Below are positions 52,129 to 61,395 of a DNA stretch of 64,000 bases, in pieces. Positions within the stretch are counted from its first letter, which is position 1; every line of letters begins with the position of its first letter. Origin of the DNA: Leptolyngbya subtilissima AS-A7 (lineage in GTDB: Bacteria > Cyanobacteriota > Cyanobacteriia > Phormidesmidales > Phormidesmidaceae); the NCBI RefSeq assembly GCF_039962255.1, contig NZ_JAMPKY010000004.1, positions 372,001 to 436,000 on the forward strand. Direction: 5' to 3'. Position numbers and translations under genes: made by a program. The notes beneath the pieces are model-generated. The model was not told the origin of the DNA, searched no databases, and saw only the letters and a list, made by a program, of their open reading frames with translations.

Positions 52129-53445
52129 TCAAACATTCTCCGGGGTGGTTTCAGCCATCGATCGCTTAACCTTGTTAATCCATCCTTCGCTGAGTCGCAA
52201 CACCTCTGAATAATCCAAATCGGTATCTAAAACGAGGTCAAACACAAAGGGCGAAAACCGCTGGGGAAACCACTGGTGCAGCTTGCGGCCTACGGCAAGC
52301 CGCAGAAAAAACTCCAGCACTAACGATTTGCTGCGAGGAAAGGAATAGTCTGACAAATCGCGCAGGGCATGGGCCTCGACCACCCGCTGCTGAGAAAACT
52401 GGGGCAATACCCGCGACCAATCATCCTGATGTTGGTCGAGTAATTGGTTAAGCCAGGCCACATCTTGCAGAGCCGAGTTGCAGCCCTGGCCAATGGAGGG
52501 CGAAACAGCGTGGGCGGCGTCGCCCAAAATCAAGATGCGATCGCCCTGGTGAAAGCGATCGCAAGTTACCGTCGTTAAGCGGGCGGTGGGGCGTTGTAGC
52601 AGAGCCTCGGCCTCGGTCTCGCTGAGCAAGGGGCGAAAGGTAGGTATGTGGGTGGCAAAATAGTTGAGCACGTCGGCTTTGGTCTTTAGTCCGTCAAACG
52701 GGTTGTTCTTGGCATTAAAAATGAAGGCTCCGTGCATTTGGTCGCCCGGCTGCGGAGCCAGCAAAATACGCGTATCGCCCCCCACATTGCAGGCGTGGAT
52801 AAAATCTGGGGCTAGCTCAACGCCCTGCTGCGGGTTGGTGCGGGCTAGAAAAATAGACTTGTAGGCATCGCGCACGTAGGTCTGTTGGCAATTGAGACCA
52901 TGGTTGGCCACGAGCGCGGCTCTGACGCAAGACCTGGCTCCATCGGCACCAATCAGGCGATCGTAGTTGACAGTAAAGCTCTGGCCATCAGCAGACTGAA
53001 AGCTTACGGTTTGGGCCTGGCTATCGACCCCCTGACAGGTGCAGTCAAAGGTGAGGCTGAGCCGCTCCGGGTCAGGATAGCGAGCGACCAGCTGCTCTAA
53101 CAGCACCAGCACCAGCCGATTGCGATCGACGGTGAGAATAGGGTGTTTGCGCGGAATGCGGCGAGCCTTGCCCTTGCGATGCAGGTAGGTACCTTGACAC
53201 ATCACGCTGTATTCCGCAATCGCCTCTTCTAAGCCTGGAATGCCTTGCAAGGCCCGCCGCCCCCGATATTGTAGAGAAATGGGAAAAGACCGCTGTTCGT
53301 CAGGGGCAACCTGGCGCGGATCGGGGCGGCGATCGTAGATCTCGACGCGATCGCCCCGGCGCAGCAGGTAGTGAGCCAGCAATAGCCCAGCCGGCCCAGC
53401 GCCAACAATCACAATAGTTTGAGATGAGGTGTCGACCATTCGCAC
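52129..53445 (-). CDS. FAD-dependent monooxygenase (kynurenine 3-monooxygenase-like)
   Basis: 438 residues. The FAD dinucleotide fold TIVIVGAGPAGLLLAHYLLR (10-29, GxGxxG), the FAD-contacting Asp motif RILILGDAAHAVSPSIGQGC near 305 and NSALQDVAWL give a clear class A flavin hydroxylase. Similarity in length and in 'GDAAHAVSPSIGQGCN' to KMO supports an aromatic hydroxylase; other kynurenine-pathway genes are not nearby, so the substrate is open. An ATG at 53439 is an alternative start. Divergent from the large sensor gene. Confidence 0.87.
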   Translation of the reverse strand: MRMVDTSSQTIVIVGAGPAGLLLAHYLLRRGDRVEIYDRRPDPRQVAPDEQRSFPISLQYRGRRALQGIPGLEEAIAEYSVMCQGTYLHRKGKARRIPRKHPILTVDRNRLVLVLLEQLVARYPDPERLSLTFDCTCQGVDSQAQTVSFQSADGQSFTVNYDRLIGADGARSCVRAALVANHGLNCQQTYVRDAYKSIFLARTNPQQGVELAPDFIHACNVGGDTRILLAPQPGDQMHGAFIFNAKNNPFDGLKTKADVLNYFATHIPTFRPLLSETEAEALLQRPTARLTTVTCDRFHQGDRILILGDAAHAVSPSIGQGCNSALQDVAWLNQLLDQHQDDWSRVLPQFSQQRVVEAHALRDLSDYSFPRSKSLVLEFFLRLAVGRKLHQWFPQRFSPFVFDLVLDTDLDYSEVLRLSEGWINKVKRSMAETTPENV

Positions 53446-53725
53446 TCACCCAGAACGGCAATGTTTCGCATGCTCTATTCTCGTGATGATACGTTACTAG
53501 AGGTGCCACCCAACCGGCAAGCTACGGTAGCAGATAGGGAATGGGCAATGGAGCTAATTTGCTCTGGCGCGGAGTCTAAATATCTGTGTTCAAAAGCAGA
53601 TCGTAAGTACTGGGGCAGTTTCAGCCTGGGCAATATGGGGAAAGCTCTACTGCTAGGCCATTGGTTACGACAAACTCACCTACTCAATACCGCCAACCTT
53701 GATTCTCGCCCCTTGCAATGCCTCT

Positions 53726-56700
53726 ATGCCACCCTTCGACTGCGCTGTTCTAGTCATCAGTGATGCAGATGTAACGGCGAGTTCACTTCAGAACCTGCTA
53801 GAGCAGGCTGATCAGGGTTTGGGGCAGGTGCTGGCTGTGGGCTACGACGGGCCAATTTTAGAGCTGTGCCATGCCCACAACCTGCGGCTGATTTTCTTAG
53901 ACGCTGATCGGCCAGATACGCGGAAATTTGATTGCCTCAAACAGCTGAAAGCTCACCTCGGCGATCGCTGCCCGCCTATTGTGGCGATCGGCCCCAACGA
54001 GGCCGACACGGCAACCCAAGCTTTAAAGGCAGGGGCGACCGACTATTGGGTGCAAGAGCGACTTTCCCCGGCTCGTCTGCGCCAGACCCTAGAGGCTTTA
54101 CCCTGGGCTGATCACCAGCCAGCGATCGCTGAGCTTGATGCCTTTCGGGTGACGCTCTCCGATGCGCTGCGATCGCTGGCCGACCCGATCGAGATTCAAG
54201 TCACGGCCAGCCGCATCCTCGGTGAATATCTCAATGCCAGCCGCACCCTATACTTTGAGTGCCGCAATGACATCTACTGTGTTGAACGGGATTACACCAG
54301 CGGTGTGGATACCATCGCGGGCTGCTATCCCGTCACTGCATTTGGTCTAACCATTTTTTCCGAATTCTGCGCCGGGCGATCGGTGGTGGTGGCCGATGTC
54401 GTCGCTGACCCTCGGCTCTCGCCTGCCGAGCGAGCCACCTATGCATCAGTTCAAATTCTCGCTTACATGGGTATCCCGCTGGTCAAAAATGGTAATTTTG
54501 TCGCCGGTTTGGCGGTTCACTCCTCGACGCCCCGCATCTGGACCCAGGCAGAGGTAAACCTGGCAGAAGAAACTGCTGAACGCACCTGGGCAGCGGTCGA
54601 ACGGGCCCAGGCAGAAGTGGCTCTAAACCAGTCAGAAGAAAAATATCGCACCCTGTTTCAAAACATCGATCAGGGGTTTTGTCTGCTTGAGCTGATCTTT
54701 GACGAGCAGGGCCAGGCGGTGGACTTTCGGTGTTTAGAAACCAACCCGGCTTTTGTGAAACATGCAGGGCAGCCCATGGCGGGCAAACGCATTCGCGAGC
54801 TAGTGCCCGACTTTGAGCAGATCTGGATCGATACCTACGGGCAGGTTGCCCTGACCGGCAAACCGGTACGGCTCGAACATGTGGTGAAAGGGCTGGGCAA
54901 CCAGTGGTTTGAGACCTCGGCATTTCGCTACGGTGGCGCAGGGAGTCGCATCGTCGCCGTCCTCTTCACCAACATCACCGATCGCAAACAGGCTGAACTG
55001 TCGTTGAAAGACAGTGAAGAGCAGTTTCGTCTGCTGTCAGAAATCAGCCCAGTAGGAATTTTTCGCAACGATATCCACGGGCAATGCACCTACGCCAACG
55101 CCAAAACCCTAGAAATTACCGGGCTCTTCCTAGAAGAAAACTTGGGTGGCGGGTGGGGAAAGTATTTACACCCCGACGATCGCGACTGGATGTATGCCGC
55201 CTGGTTAACGTTTGTCGAGCAAACTCGCCTGGGTCAACCTGCGACTTATTATGTTGAGCATCGCTTTCTCTATCAAGATGGTTCCCTCCGGTGGGTACTG
55301 GGCCAAGCGGTGCCCGAGCACAATGGCCAGGGCGAGCTGGTTGGGTTCATTGGCACCGTCACCGACATCACCGATCGCAAACAGGCTCAAGAAAAACTGA
55401 CGCGGGAGCTAAACCGCAGTAAGGCGCTTTTGGAGGGCTCCTCCGATGGCATTGTGGTTTTAAACCTGCAGGGCTACGTGGTTGCGGCCAACGAAAGCTA
55501 TGCCCGCATGCTGGGGCGTACCCTAGAAGACACGCTGACGCTCCACGTATCCGACTGGGATGCCCAATGGAGTCCGGCAGAACTCAACCGTATCGTAGCC
55601 TCGCGGCAGTTTGTGGGCCGCACCTTTGAGACCGTCCATCGCTGCCAAGATGGCTCCACCTACGATGTCGAAGTTACCGTCAGCGCAGTCGATACCGACG
55701 ATGAGTTTTTGCATCTCTGCATTTGTCGAGATATCAGCGAGCGCAAACGCCACGAAGCAAACGCAGCTTTTTTGGTAGAAGTCACGAGCGATCTGTCTCG
55801 GCTGACTACCGCCGAAGAGATTATGCAAACCACCGGGGCCAAACTGGGGGCTTATCTACAGCTATCTGACTGTTCATTTGTTGTGCTCGATCATGTTGCT
55901 CAGGAAGCAACCATCACCTACGATTGGCACCTAGAGAATGGCATACCCCTGACTGGGGTCTACCGCCTCTCTGACTTTTTGACCCCCGACTTTTTGCGCG
56001 ACACCCGCGACGGCAAACCCTTCGTAGTCTGCGACACGGAGACCGATCCGCGCACCAATGCTGCCAACTATGCCAGCCTCAATATTCACGCCTTCTGCAC
56101 CGTGTCATTTCATCAAGATGGTCAGCTGCGATCGCTGCTGGCAGTTTACGATGCCAAACCCCGCCAGTGGCGCGCTGACGAAATCGAACTGGTGGGTGAA
56201 CTGACCAATCAAATTTTTCCACGGCTAGAGCGCGCCCGGGCGGATGCAGCCCTGCAACGCTACAACGAGACCCTAGAAACGCGAGTGGCCGAGCGCACCG
56301 CCGAACTCTCCCAAAGCCTAGCCGCTCTGCAACAGTCTGAAGAACGACTGCACCACCTGGCCCACCACGACCCGCTCACCGGTTTGCCCAATCGGCTGTG
56401 GCTCAACCTTCACCTAGAGCAAAGTATTCAGCAGGCCACTCGGCAACAGACCAAGCTAGCGGTGTTGTTTGTCGATCTCGATCGCTTCAAGCACATCAAC
56501 GACAGCCTGGGCCATCGGGCTGGGGATGGTCTGCTTCAGCAGCTGGGCGATCGCCTGCGCCAAGGCTTGCGGACCAACGACTGCATCGCCCGCATCAGCG
56601 GTGATGAGTTTGTCGTCGTCCTCGAAGATGTCAAAGATGTCGCCCACATTGGCACCGCGATTTCTCGACTAATGACGGTGTTTGAAGCGCCCTTCAAACT

Positions 56701-57676
56701 CGAAGGGCAGACCGTGCACATGACCTCTAGCATCGGCATCAGTCTGTTCCCTGATGACAGTAGCGAAGCGGCGACGCTGTTGCGCTATGCCGACACCGCC
56801 ATGTACGAAGCCAAAGAAGAAGGCCGCAATACCTATCGGTTTTATGCCGAAGAAATGACCGCCACAGCCTTTGAGCATGTCTTGTTTGGCAATGCGCTGC
56901 GCAACGCCCTCCAGCAGCACGAGCTACACCTGGTATATCAGCCCCAAATTAATCTACAGTCGCAGCAATGGGTGGGGCTCGAGGTGCTGTTGCGCTGGCA
57001 ACATCCAGAGCTGGGGGAGATCTCCCCTGCTCAATTTATCCCAATTGCCGAGCAAAGCGGCCTGATTCACGAGATTGGCACTTGGGTATTGCAGTCGGCC
57101 TGTTGCCAAGCCAAGACCTGGCTTGACAGCGGGTTAGACCTTGGCCGCATTGCCGTCAACGTAGCGGCCTCGCAACTCAACCACGAAAACTTTGTCCAGG
57201 TGGTTGAGGATGTGCTGCGCAAAAGCGGGTTGCCCCCCTGCCACCTAGAGCTAGAAGTGACAGAACGCCTGGTGATGCAGCGCACCGAGGCCAAAATTCA
57301 GCAGCTCAAACAGCTGCGGCAGCTGGGTATTCAAATTGCGATCGATGATTTTGGCACGGGCTATTCGTCGCTGAGCTACCTAAAACTGCTGCCCATCGAT
57401 AAACTCAAAATTGATAAGTCTTTTGTCTGCGATATTCCTCACGATGCCAACGATATGGCGATCGCCGCAGCAGTAATCGCCCTGGGGCAGGCCCTAGGAA
57501 TGACCATCATTGCCGAAGGCGTTGAGCAGGAAGCCCAAGTGGCTTTCCTAAAACTCAAGGGCTGCCACGAAGCCCAGGGATATCTCTATAGCCAACCGCT
57601 CAGACCAGAGATGGTTTCAGAAATTTGGAACCGCCACCATCCCCAAAACAATGGCGCCAATCTGCGGATTGAATAA
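53726..57676 (+). CDS. Multi-sensor diguanylate cyclase/phosphodiesterase (REC-GAF-PAS3-GAF-GGDEF-EAL)
   Basis: 1316 residues from the ATG at 53726; a TTG at 53699 would add 9 residues and neither has a good ribosome site. Order: receiver-like (about 1-125, LIFLDADRPDTRKFD); GAF (145-290); three PAS/PAC units (305-420, 430-555, 565-675; each ends with an 'ITDRKQA' or 'ISERKRH' PAC tail); second GAF (680-835); a helical linker of Gln/Glu-rich coiled coil (840-875); GGDEF (875-1035, RISGDEF near 957 and DPLTGLPNR) and EAL (1050-1305, LEVLLRW near 1085, DDFGTGYSSLSYLKLLPIDK). SGDEF and EVL variants are compatible with activity. It should set c-di-GMP levels in response to small ligands or light/redox. 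Confidence 0.93.
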   Translation: MPPFDCAVLVISDADVTASSLQNLLEQADQGLGQVLAVGYDGPILELCHAHNLRLIFLDADRPDTRKFDCLKQLKAHLGDRCPPIVAIGPNEADTATQALKAGATDYWVQERLSPARLRQTLEALPWADHQPAIAELDAFRVTLSDALRSLADPIEIQVTASRILGEYLNASRTLYFECRNDIYCVERDYTSGVDTIAGCYPVTAFGLTIFSEFCAGRSVVVADVVADPRLSPAERATYASVQILAYMGIPLVKNGNFVAGLAVHSSTPRIWTQAEVNLAEETAERTWAAVERAQAEVALNQSEEKYRTLFQNIDQGFCLLELIFDEQGQAVDFRCLETNPAFVKHAGQPMAGKRIRELVPDFEQIWIDTYGQVALTGKPVRLEHVVKGLGNQWFETSAFRYGGAGSRIVAVLFTNITDRKQAELSLKDSEEQFRLLSEISPVGIFRNDIHGQCTYANAKTLEITGLFLEENLGGGWGKYLHPDDRDWMYAAWLTFVEQTRLGQPATYYVEHRFLYQDGSLRWVLGQAVPEHNGQGELVGFIGTVTDITDRKQAQEKLTRELNRSKALLEGSSDGIVVLNLQGYVVAANESYARMLGRTLEDTLTLHVSDWDAQWSPAELNRIVASRQFVGRTFETVHRCQDGSTYDVEVTVSAVDTDDEFLHLCICRDISERKRHEANAAFLVEVTSDLSRLTTAEEIMQTTGAKLGAYLQLSDCSFVVLDHVAQEATITYDWHLENGIPLTGVYRLSDFLTPDFLRDTRDGKPFVVCDTETDPRTNAANYASLNIHAFCTVSFHQDGQLRSLLAVYDAKPRQWRADEIELVGELTNQIFPRLERARADAALQRYNETLETRVAERTAELSQSLAALQQSEERLHHLAHHDPLTGLPNRLWLNLHLEQSIQQATRQQTKLAVLFVDLDRFKHINDSLGHRAGDGLLQQLGDRLRQGLRTNDCIARISGDEFVVVLEDVKDVAHIGTAISRLMTVFEAPFKLEGQTVHMTSSIGISLFPDDSSEAATLLRYADTAMYEAKEEGRNTYRFYAEEMTATAFEHVLFGNALRNALQQHELHLVYQPQINLQSQQWVGLEVLLRWQHPELGEISPAQFIPIAEQSGLIHEIGTWVLQSACCQAKTWLDSGLDLGRIAVNVAASQLNHENFVQVVEDVLRKSGLPPCHLELEVTERLVMQRTEAKIQQLKQLRQLGIQIAIDDFGTGYSSLSYLKLLPIDKLKIDKSFVCDIPHDANDMAIAAAVIALGQALGMTIIAEGVEQEAQVAFLKLKGCHEAQGYLYSQPLRPEMVSEIWNRHHPQNNGANLRIE

Positions 57677-57699
57677 GCAGCACTTAATCCATGAGCAGA

Positions 57700-57716
57700 A
57701 GTCTCTTCTTGAGACT
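57700..57716. promoter_or_regulatory. Inverted repeat AGTCTC-TTCTT-GAGACT
   Basis: First copy of the 17-bp motif; 6-bp perfect arms, 5-base spacer. Confidence 0.6.
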
Positions 57717-58164
57717 CGGCCAAGCTTTTAAAGGACTAATAAAGAGAGTTTTGAGTCTTGCCTTAAGAACTAGCAAGGGGCAGCGCACCATCCTACCTCC
57801 TGAGCAGGGCCTAGAAGGGGATAGATATCTACCGTTCCGCAGCTGAGGCTGTCTACCCCAGACTATTCTTGAAGCTGGAATGGTGCAGCAGCTCTCAGGT
57901 CTGAATAGTTGCCTATCACGCAAACAATCAAACGCCTAAAACCTTTGCAGAAAAACGGTTTCGGGATCATCAAATTTTGAGAGGACTAAAATTGGACTAA
58001 AATTTTGAGCCTTTTTGGAACCCCATTGAGGCGTGTTGCTTCAGGTCATTGAGACCTAGGGGTGCTGCCTCGCCGCCACATAAGGATAGCTGACACGCCT
58101 CAACTCGACTCATGATGTCATTGCCAAAATCTGCAATAGACTCTATCTCACAGACGGTCTCTTA

Positions 58165-58181
58165 AGACTCTTAATGAGACC
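58165..58181. promoter_or_regulatory. Inverted repeat AGACTC-TTAAT-GAGACC
   Basis: Copy with one mismatch in the left half-site; an additional GGTCTC lies just upstream at 58156-58161. Confidence 0.45.
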
Positions 58182-58197
58182 AGCAAAGAGATTCATA

Positions 58198-58214
58198 GGT
58201 CTTGCTACGAGACT
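58198..58214. promoter_or_regulatory. Inverted repeat GGTCTT-GCTAC-GAGACT
   Basis: Same motif and spacer length, with a purine/pyrimidine substitution at each arm end. Confidence 0.5.
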
Positions 58215-58344
58215 ATTTGGTTAGAGCCAGGCAGTTTAGCTAGAGCTAAGAGAAGTGTTGGTGATGTGAGCGCACTCTCAACCCCTCCTCCCTTTAGCAC
58301 TCCTCACACACACCTAAAAGCAGCAACTCTCAAAGCCAAGTCTT

Positions 58345-58367
58345 TTTAGTCTTAAAATAAGACTAAA
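58345..58367. promoter_or_regulatory. Inverted repeat TTTAGTCTT-AAAAT-AAGACTAAA
   Basis: The best copy: 9-bp perfect arms, 5-base spacer; core 58348-58364. Confidence 0.65.
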
Positions 58368-58380
58368 TTCTGCACGTCAG

Positions 58381-58397
58381 AGTCTCAAAATGAGATT
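58381..58397. promoter_or_regulatory. Inverted repeat AGTCTC-AAAAT-GAGATT
   Basis: Copy 16 bases after the previous one, with the same AAAAT spacer and one mismatch. Confidence 0.55.
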
Positions 58398-59183
58398 TAG
58401 GAAGAGCAAAATTACAAACTTGCCAAACCTAATTCCTTAGGTATAGGCAATTTATCCCAAAATCTGAAATTTGAGACGGCTACTCTTATCTATCACCTAG
58501 CCTAAAGACTGAGAGAGTAGTGTGGAAAATTGAACATTCCTATATTTTCCTCGTGATCCCAAAGGGTTTGGCAACGCATTCAAGAGCTAGCCTGGATGTT
58601 TGTGCAAACTCAAAATGCCTAATAGCCCAATCTTTACAAAAGTTATTTGCGATAGATTTCAATTATGGGTTGGGCAAATAGCGGAAAGCTATAATTAAAT
58701 GAAATAATGGGTGTCTTCAAAAAAGTCAAAAGGCTTTTTGTGGCAATCCCTTAACAAAATATGGCTCCCTTGAGTCATTGACTAGACCGTCCAAAGTAAT
58801 CAAATGACAAAAGCTCTTGCGCCAGTTTAAATTAGTTGTTGCCAGTAATCGATTAAAACCGATACTAAAATGATTGATTGAGGCTTAGAGTATTTAGATT
58901 TTGATTGCCGACTTCAAACCATCAGGTAATAGGCTGAGGGATCAATGCCCTAACGCATCAGGCCTAATCCTTTAGCTATCGCCCCCGCTTCAAGGCTATT
59001 AAAAACGGCAGTTGACTTGCCTAAGGTAAGTTGCTGCTAGTTTATCCATGCTTCTAGTTCCTCCGTCACTCACTGGCGAAGGAAAACGTTTGGCAGTTTC
59101 TCTCTTCTTGATTTAGTTACTCAAGTCACACAACGCGAACGGGTCACCGCTTTCGGTCTACATCCCCTCACTTCCCAGCCGCT

Positions 59184-61238
59184 ATGACTACCCCAACTCT
59201 CTTCAATCTCGCGCTTCGCGAAGCGTATAGCCTGTGGCACCCCAAAAACGCGAACCAAATCGAACCGAGTATTCCTACAGGAGCTGCATGTCCCAGTCCC
59301 GCCATCCTTCACCGTACCCTGCCGTCTTTGCTCGATGGTGCTGATGGCTTAGCTATCATCAATGATCGCGCGCTCAATCAATGGCGCAAAGGGAGATGGC
59401 AGTCTTTTTCCACTGAAGCTTTTCGTCGGGCGGTAGAAGAATTTGCCCTGGGGTTAGAGACTTTTGGGTTGCAACGGGGCGATCGCGTTGCCCTAATGAT
59501 GCACAGCGATGTGGGGTTTGCGATCGCCGACTTCGGCACCTTGCTGGCTGGGTTCGTCAACGTGCCCATCGACCTTACCCAGACCATCGAAAACATTCTG
59601 CTGATTTTGCAAGAGGTTGAAGCGCCGCTGCTGGTGATCTCTAACCCTGCCTTGCTCGAACAAATTCGCCCCTACTTGTGGGAAGTGCCCACCTTGAAAA
59701 CCGTGATTGTGGCCGAGGTGCCTGACGGTTGGCAGGCTGAGCAGACCGGAGGCAGTGAGGTTTCAGCCTCGGATGCAGTGCTGCCGATACCAGCTTCTGA
59801 AACCTGTTTACAAATTCCCCATCTACTCTGTGAAACTCCTACTCAGCAGCCGTGTCTGCCAGTACCCCAGGCGCTGCGGGTGTGCTCTTTAGCCGAGGTG
59901 CGTGAGTGGGGACGACCGGGGTGGTCAACCGAGGCTATTCAGACTTTGGAAGATGCGATCGCCCCCGCCGATTTAGCCACCATCATCTACATTGCCAGCG
60001 AGACCAAGCGCCCTAAGGGGGTGATGCTCAGTCATGAGGCGATCGCCGCCAACGTGTTGGCTTCATTTTCTAGCTATCCCAACCTTCAAACCGGTCCCGA
60101 CGAAGTCGCCCTGCTGTTTTTGCCCCTCAACCACATCTTTGCCCGCGTGTTTTTATATGGGCATTTGGCTTGGGGCCACAGCATTTATTTCTCAGACCCC
60201 AACCACCTAATCAAGCACTTGCGTCGAGTCAAGCCCACTCTTTTAATTACTGTGCCTCGGCTGTTAGAGAAAGTGCATGAGCGCATTCTCGACCAAGTTA
60301 ACCACCTCAGCCATTTCGACCGCCGAGTGCTGCAATGGGCCATCAATCTCACAGCTCGGTTCGACCCTAGTCAGCCGCCCCAAAAGCTCTACCGTCTGCA
60401 AATGCAGCTGGCCGAACGGCTCGTGTTTGTCAAATGGCGTGAGGTGTTTGGCGGCCGGCTCAAAGCCTGTATCTGTGGTGGCGCCGCCCTATCTAGCAAC
60501 CTCGTCAAGTTTTTCTCGGCGGCGGGGGTGCCCGTCTATCAAGGCTACGGCCTCACCGAAACCAGCGGCGTCCTCACCTATACTCGCGCTGGCCATAACC
60601 GCCCCGGCACCGTTGGCCTGCCTATTCCCGGCGTTGAGATTGCCCTCGCCGCCGACCAAGAAGTTTTGGTGCGCGCGCCCTTTCTCATGCAGGGCTACTA
60701 CCACGACCCTGCTGCCACCGCCGTCGCCCTCACTCCCGATGGCTGGCTACACACCGGCGACTTCGGCACCCTCGATACCGATGGCTTTCTCACCATCACC
60801 GGGGTGAAGAAGGCCCTATTCAAACTCTGCACCGGCAAATATGTCTCCCCCCGCCCCCTAGAGCAAGAGCTAATGGCCTCCCCCTTGGTGGCCAAGGCCA
60901 TCACCGTCGGTGCTAACCACAAGTTCTGCGCCATGGTGATCGTTCCTGACCTAGACGCCCTGCGCCACCAGGTCGAGCATTGGGACCTTGACCTCACCCA
61001 ACCCGACTGGTGGCACCATCCCCGCATCACTGCCCTTTACCAAAGCCTGATCGACACCGCCAATTGCCATTTCCCCTACTGGTCCACCGTGCGCAAATTT
61101 GCCCTAGTTGATCAAAGCGAGGGGCTAGATGAGGTGGTGGAGCGGTTGTATGGGGACGGAGGAGTTAGGGGGGATGGAGGAGATGAAGGGGATGGGGAGG
61201 CTTGTCCGGTGTACGCGCGATCGCTAATGCGCTACTAG
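59184..61238 (+). CDS. AMP-forming fatty-acyl-CoA (or acyl-ACP) synthetase
   Basis: 684 residues of the ANL superfamily. Adenylate-forming motifs: the P-loop is divergent (TIIYIASETKRPKGVMLSHE, where TSGTTG is usual), then YQGYGLTETSG, GWLHTGDFGTLDTDG and ITGVKKALFKLCTGKYVSP. The C-terminal Lys region is present. The last 30 residues contain an acidic Gly/Asp stretch (DGGVRGDGGDEGDGEA) encoded by a G-rich repeat like those between neighbouring genes. It is first of a fadD-fadN-fadA-like series. Acyl-ACP synthetase, the usual cyanobacterial enzyme, is the main alternative. Confidence 0.87.
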   Translation: MTTPTLFNLALREAYSLWHPKNANQIEPSIPTGAACPSPAILHRTLPSLLDGADGLAIINDRALNQWRKGRWQSFSTEAFRRAVEEFALGLETFGLQRGDRVALMMHSDVGFAIADFGTLLAGFVNVPIDLTQTIENILLILQEVEAPLLVISNPALLEQIRPYLWEVPTLKTVIVAEVPDGWQAEQTGGSEVSASDAVLPIPASETCLQIPHLLCETPTQQPCLPVPQALRVCSLAEVREWGRPGWSTEAIQTLEDAIAPADLATIIYIASETKRPKGVMLSHEAIAANVLASFSSYPNLQTGPDEVALLFLPLNHIFARVFLYGHLAWGHSIYFSDPNHLIKHLRRVKPTLLITVPRLLEKVHERILDQVNHLSHFDRRVLQWAINLTARFDPSQPPQKLYRLQMQLAERLVFVKWREVFGGRLKACICGGAALSSNLVKFFSAAGVPVYQGYGLTETSGVLTYTRAGHNRPGTVGLPIPGVEIALAADQEVLVRAPFLMQGYYHDPAATAVALTPDGWLHTGDFGTLDTDGFLTITGVKKALFKLCTGKYVSPRPLEQELMASPLVAKAITVGANHKFCAMVIVPDLDALRHQVEHWDLDLTQPDWWHHPRITALYQSLIDTANCHFPYWSTVRKFALVDQSEGLDEVVERLYGDGGVRGDGGDEGDGEACPVYARSLMRY

Positions 61239-61243
61239 GAGGT

Positions 61244-61392
61244 TTGGGAGTGATGGAGTGATTAGGTAATGGAGTGATTGGGCTACAAGTCACCTCTCCC
61301 CCACCTTCCTCATCTCCCTCACCTCCTCATCCCCACTCCCTACTCCATCACTCCCCCACTCCATCACTGCCCACCCACCACACAAGGAGCCA
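61244..61392. repeat. GGGAGTGATGGAGTG...CACTCCATCACTCCC intergenic repeat
   Basis: A G-rich left half (GGAGTGATGGAGTGATTAGG) faces a C-rich right half (CTCCATCACTCCCCCACTCC), able to form a long imperfect hairpin. Situated between the acyl-CoA synthetase and fadN-type genes. Confidence 0.7.
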
Positions 61393-61395
61393 GCT

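Larger units (their letters stand above)
57677..59183. other. 1.5 kb gene-free, palindrome-rich region
   Basis: No coding frame of note on either strand. The left half (57700-58400) carries at least five 17-bp inverted repeats of form RGTCTY-N5-RAGACY and tandem GGACTAAAATT (57983-58004). The right half has only AT-rich sequence and a TATAAT at 58690-58695 without a well-spaced -35. It is the upstream region of the fatty-acid degradation genes. Confidence 0.75.

Noticed and set aside
53461-53763. 100-codon plus-strand frame before the sensor gene
   Set aside because: It overlaps the sensor start in another frame and has no family pattern or good start signal.
57700-58400. Inverted-repeat array as CRISPR
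   Set aside because: The spacing between copies is irregular and the repeats are only 17 bp with variable centres; no cas genes are present.
59041-59183. A riboswitch or leader before the acyl-CoA synthetase
   Set aside because: No conserved core or terminator/antiterminator pairing was recognised.
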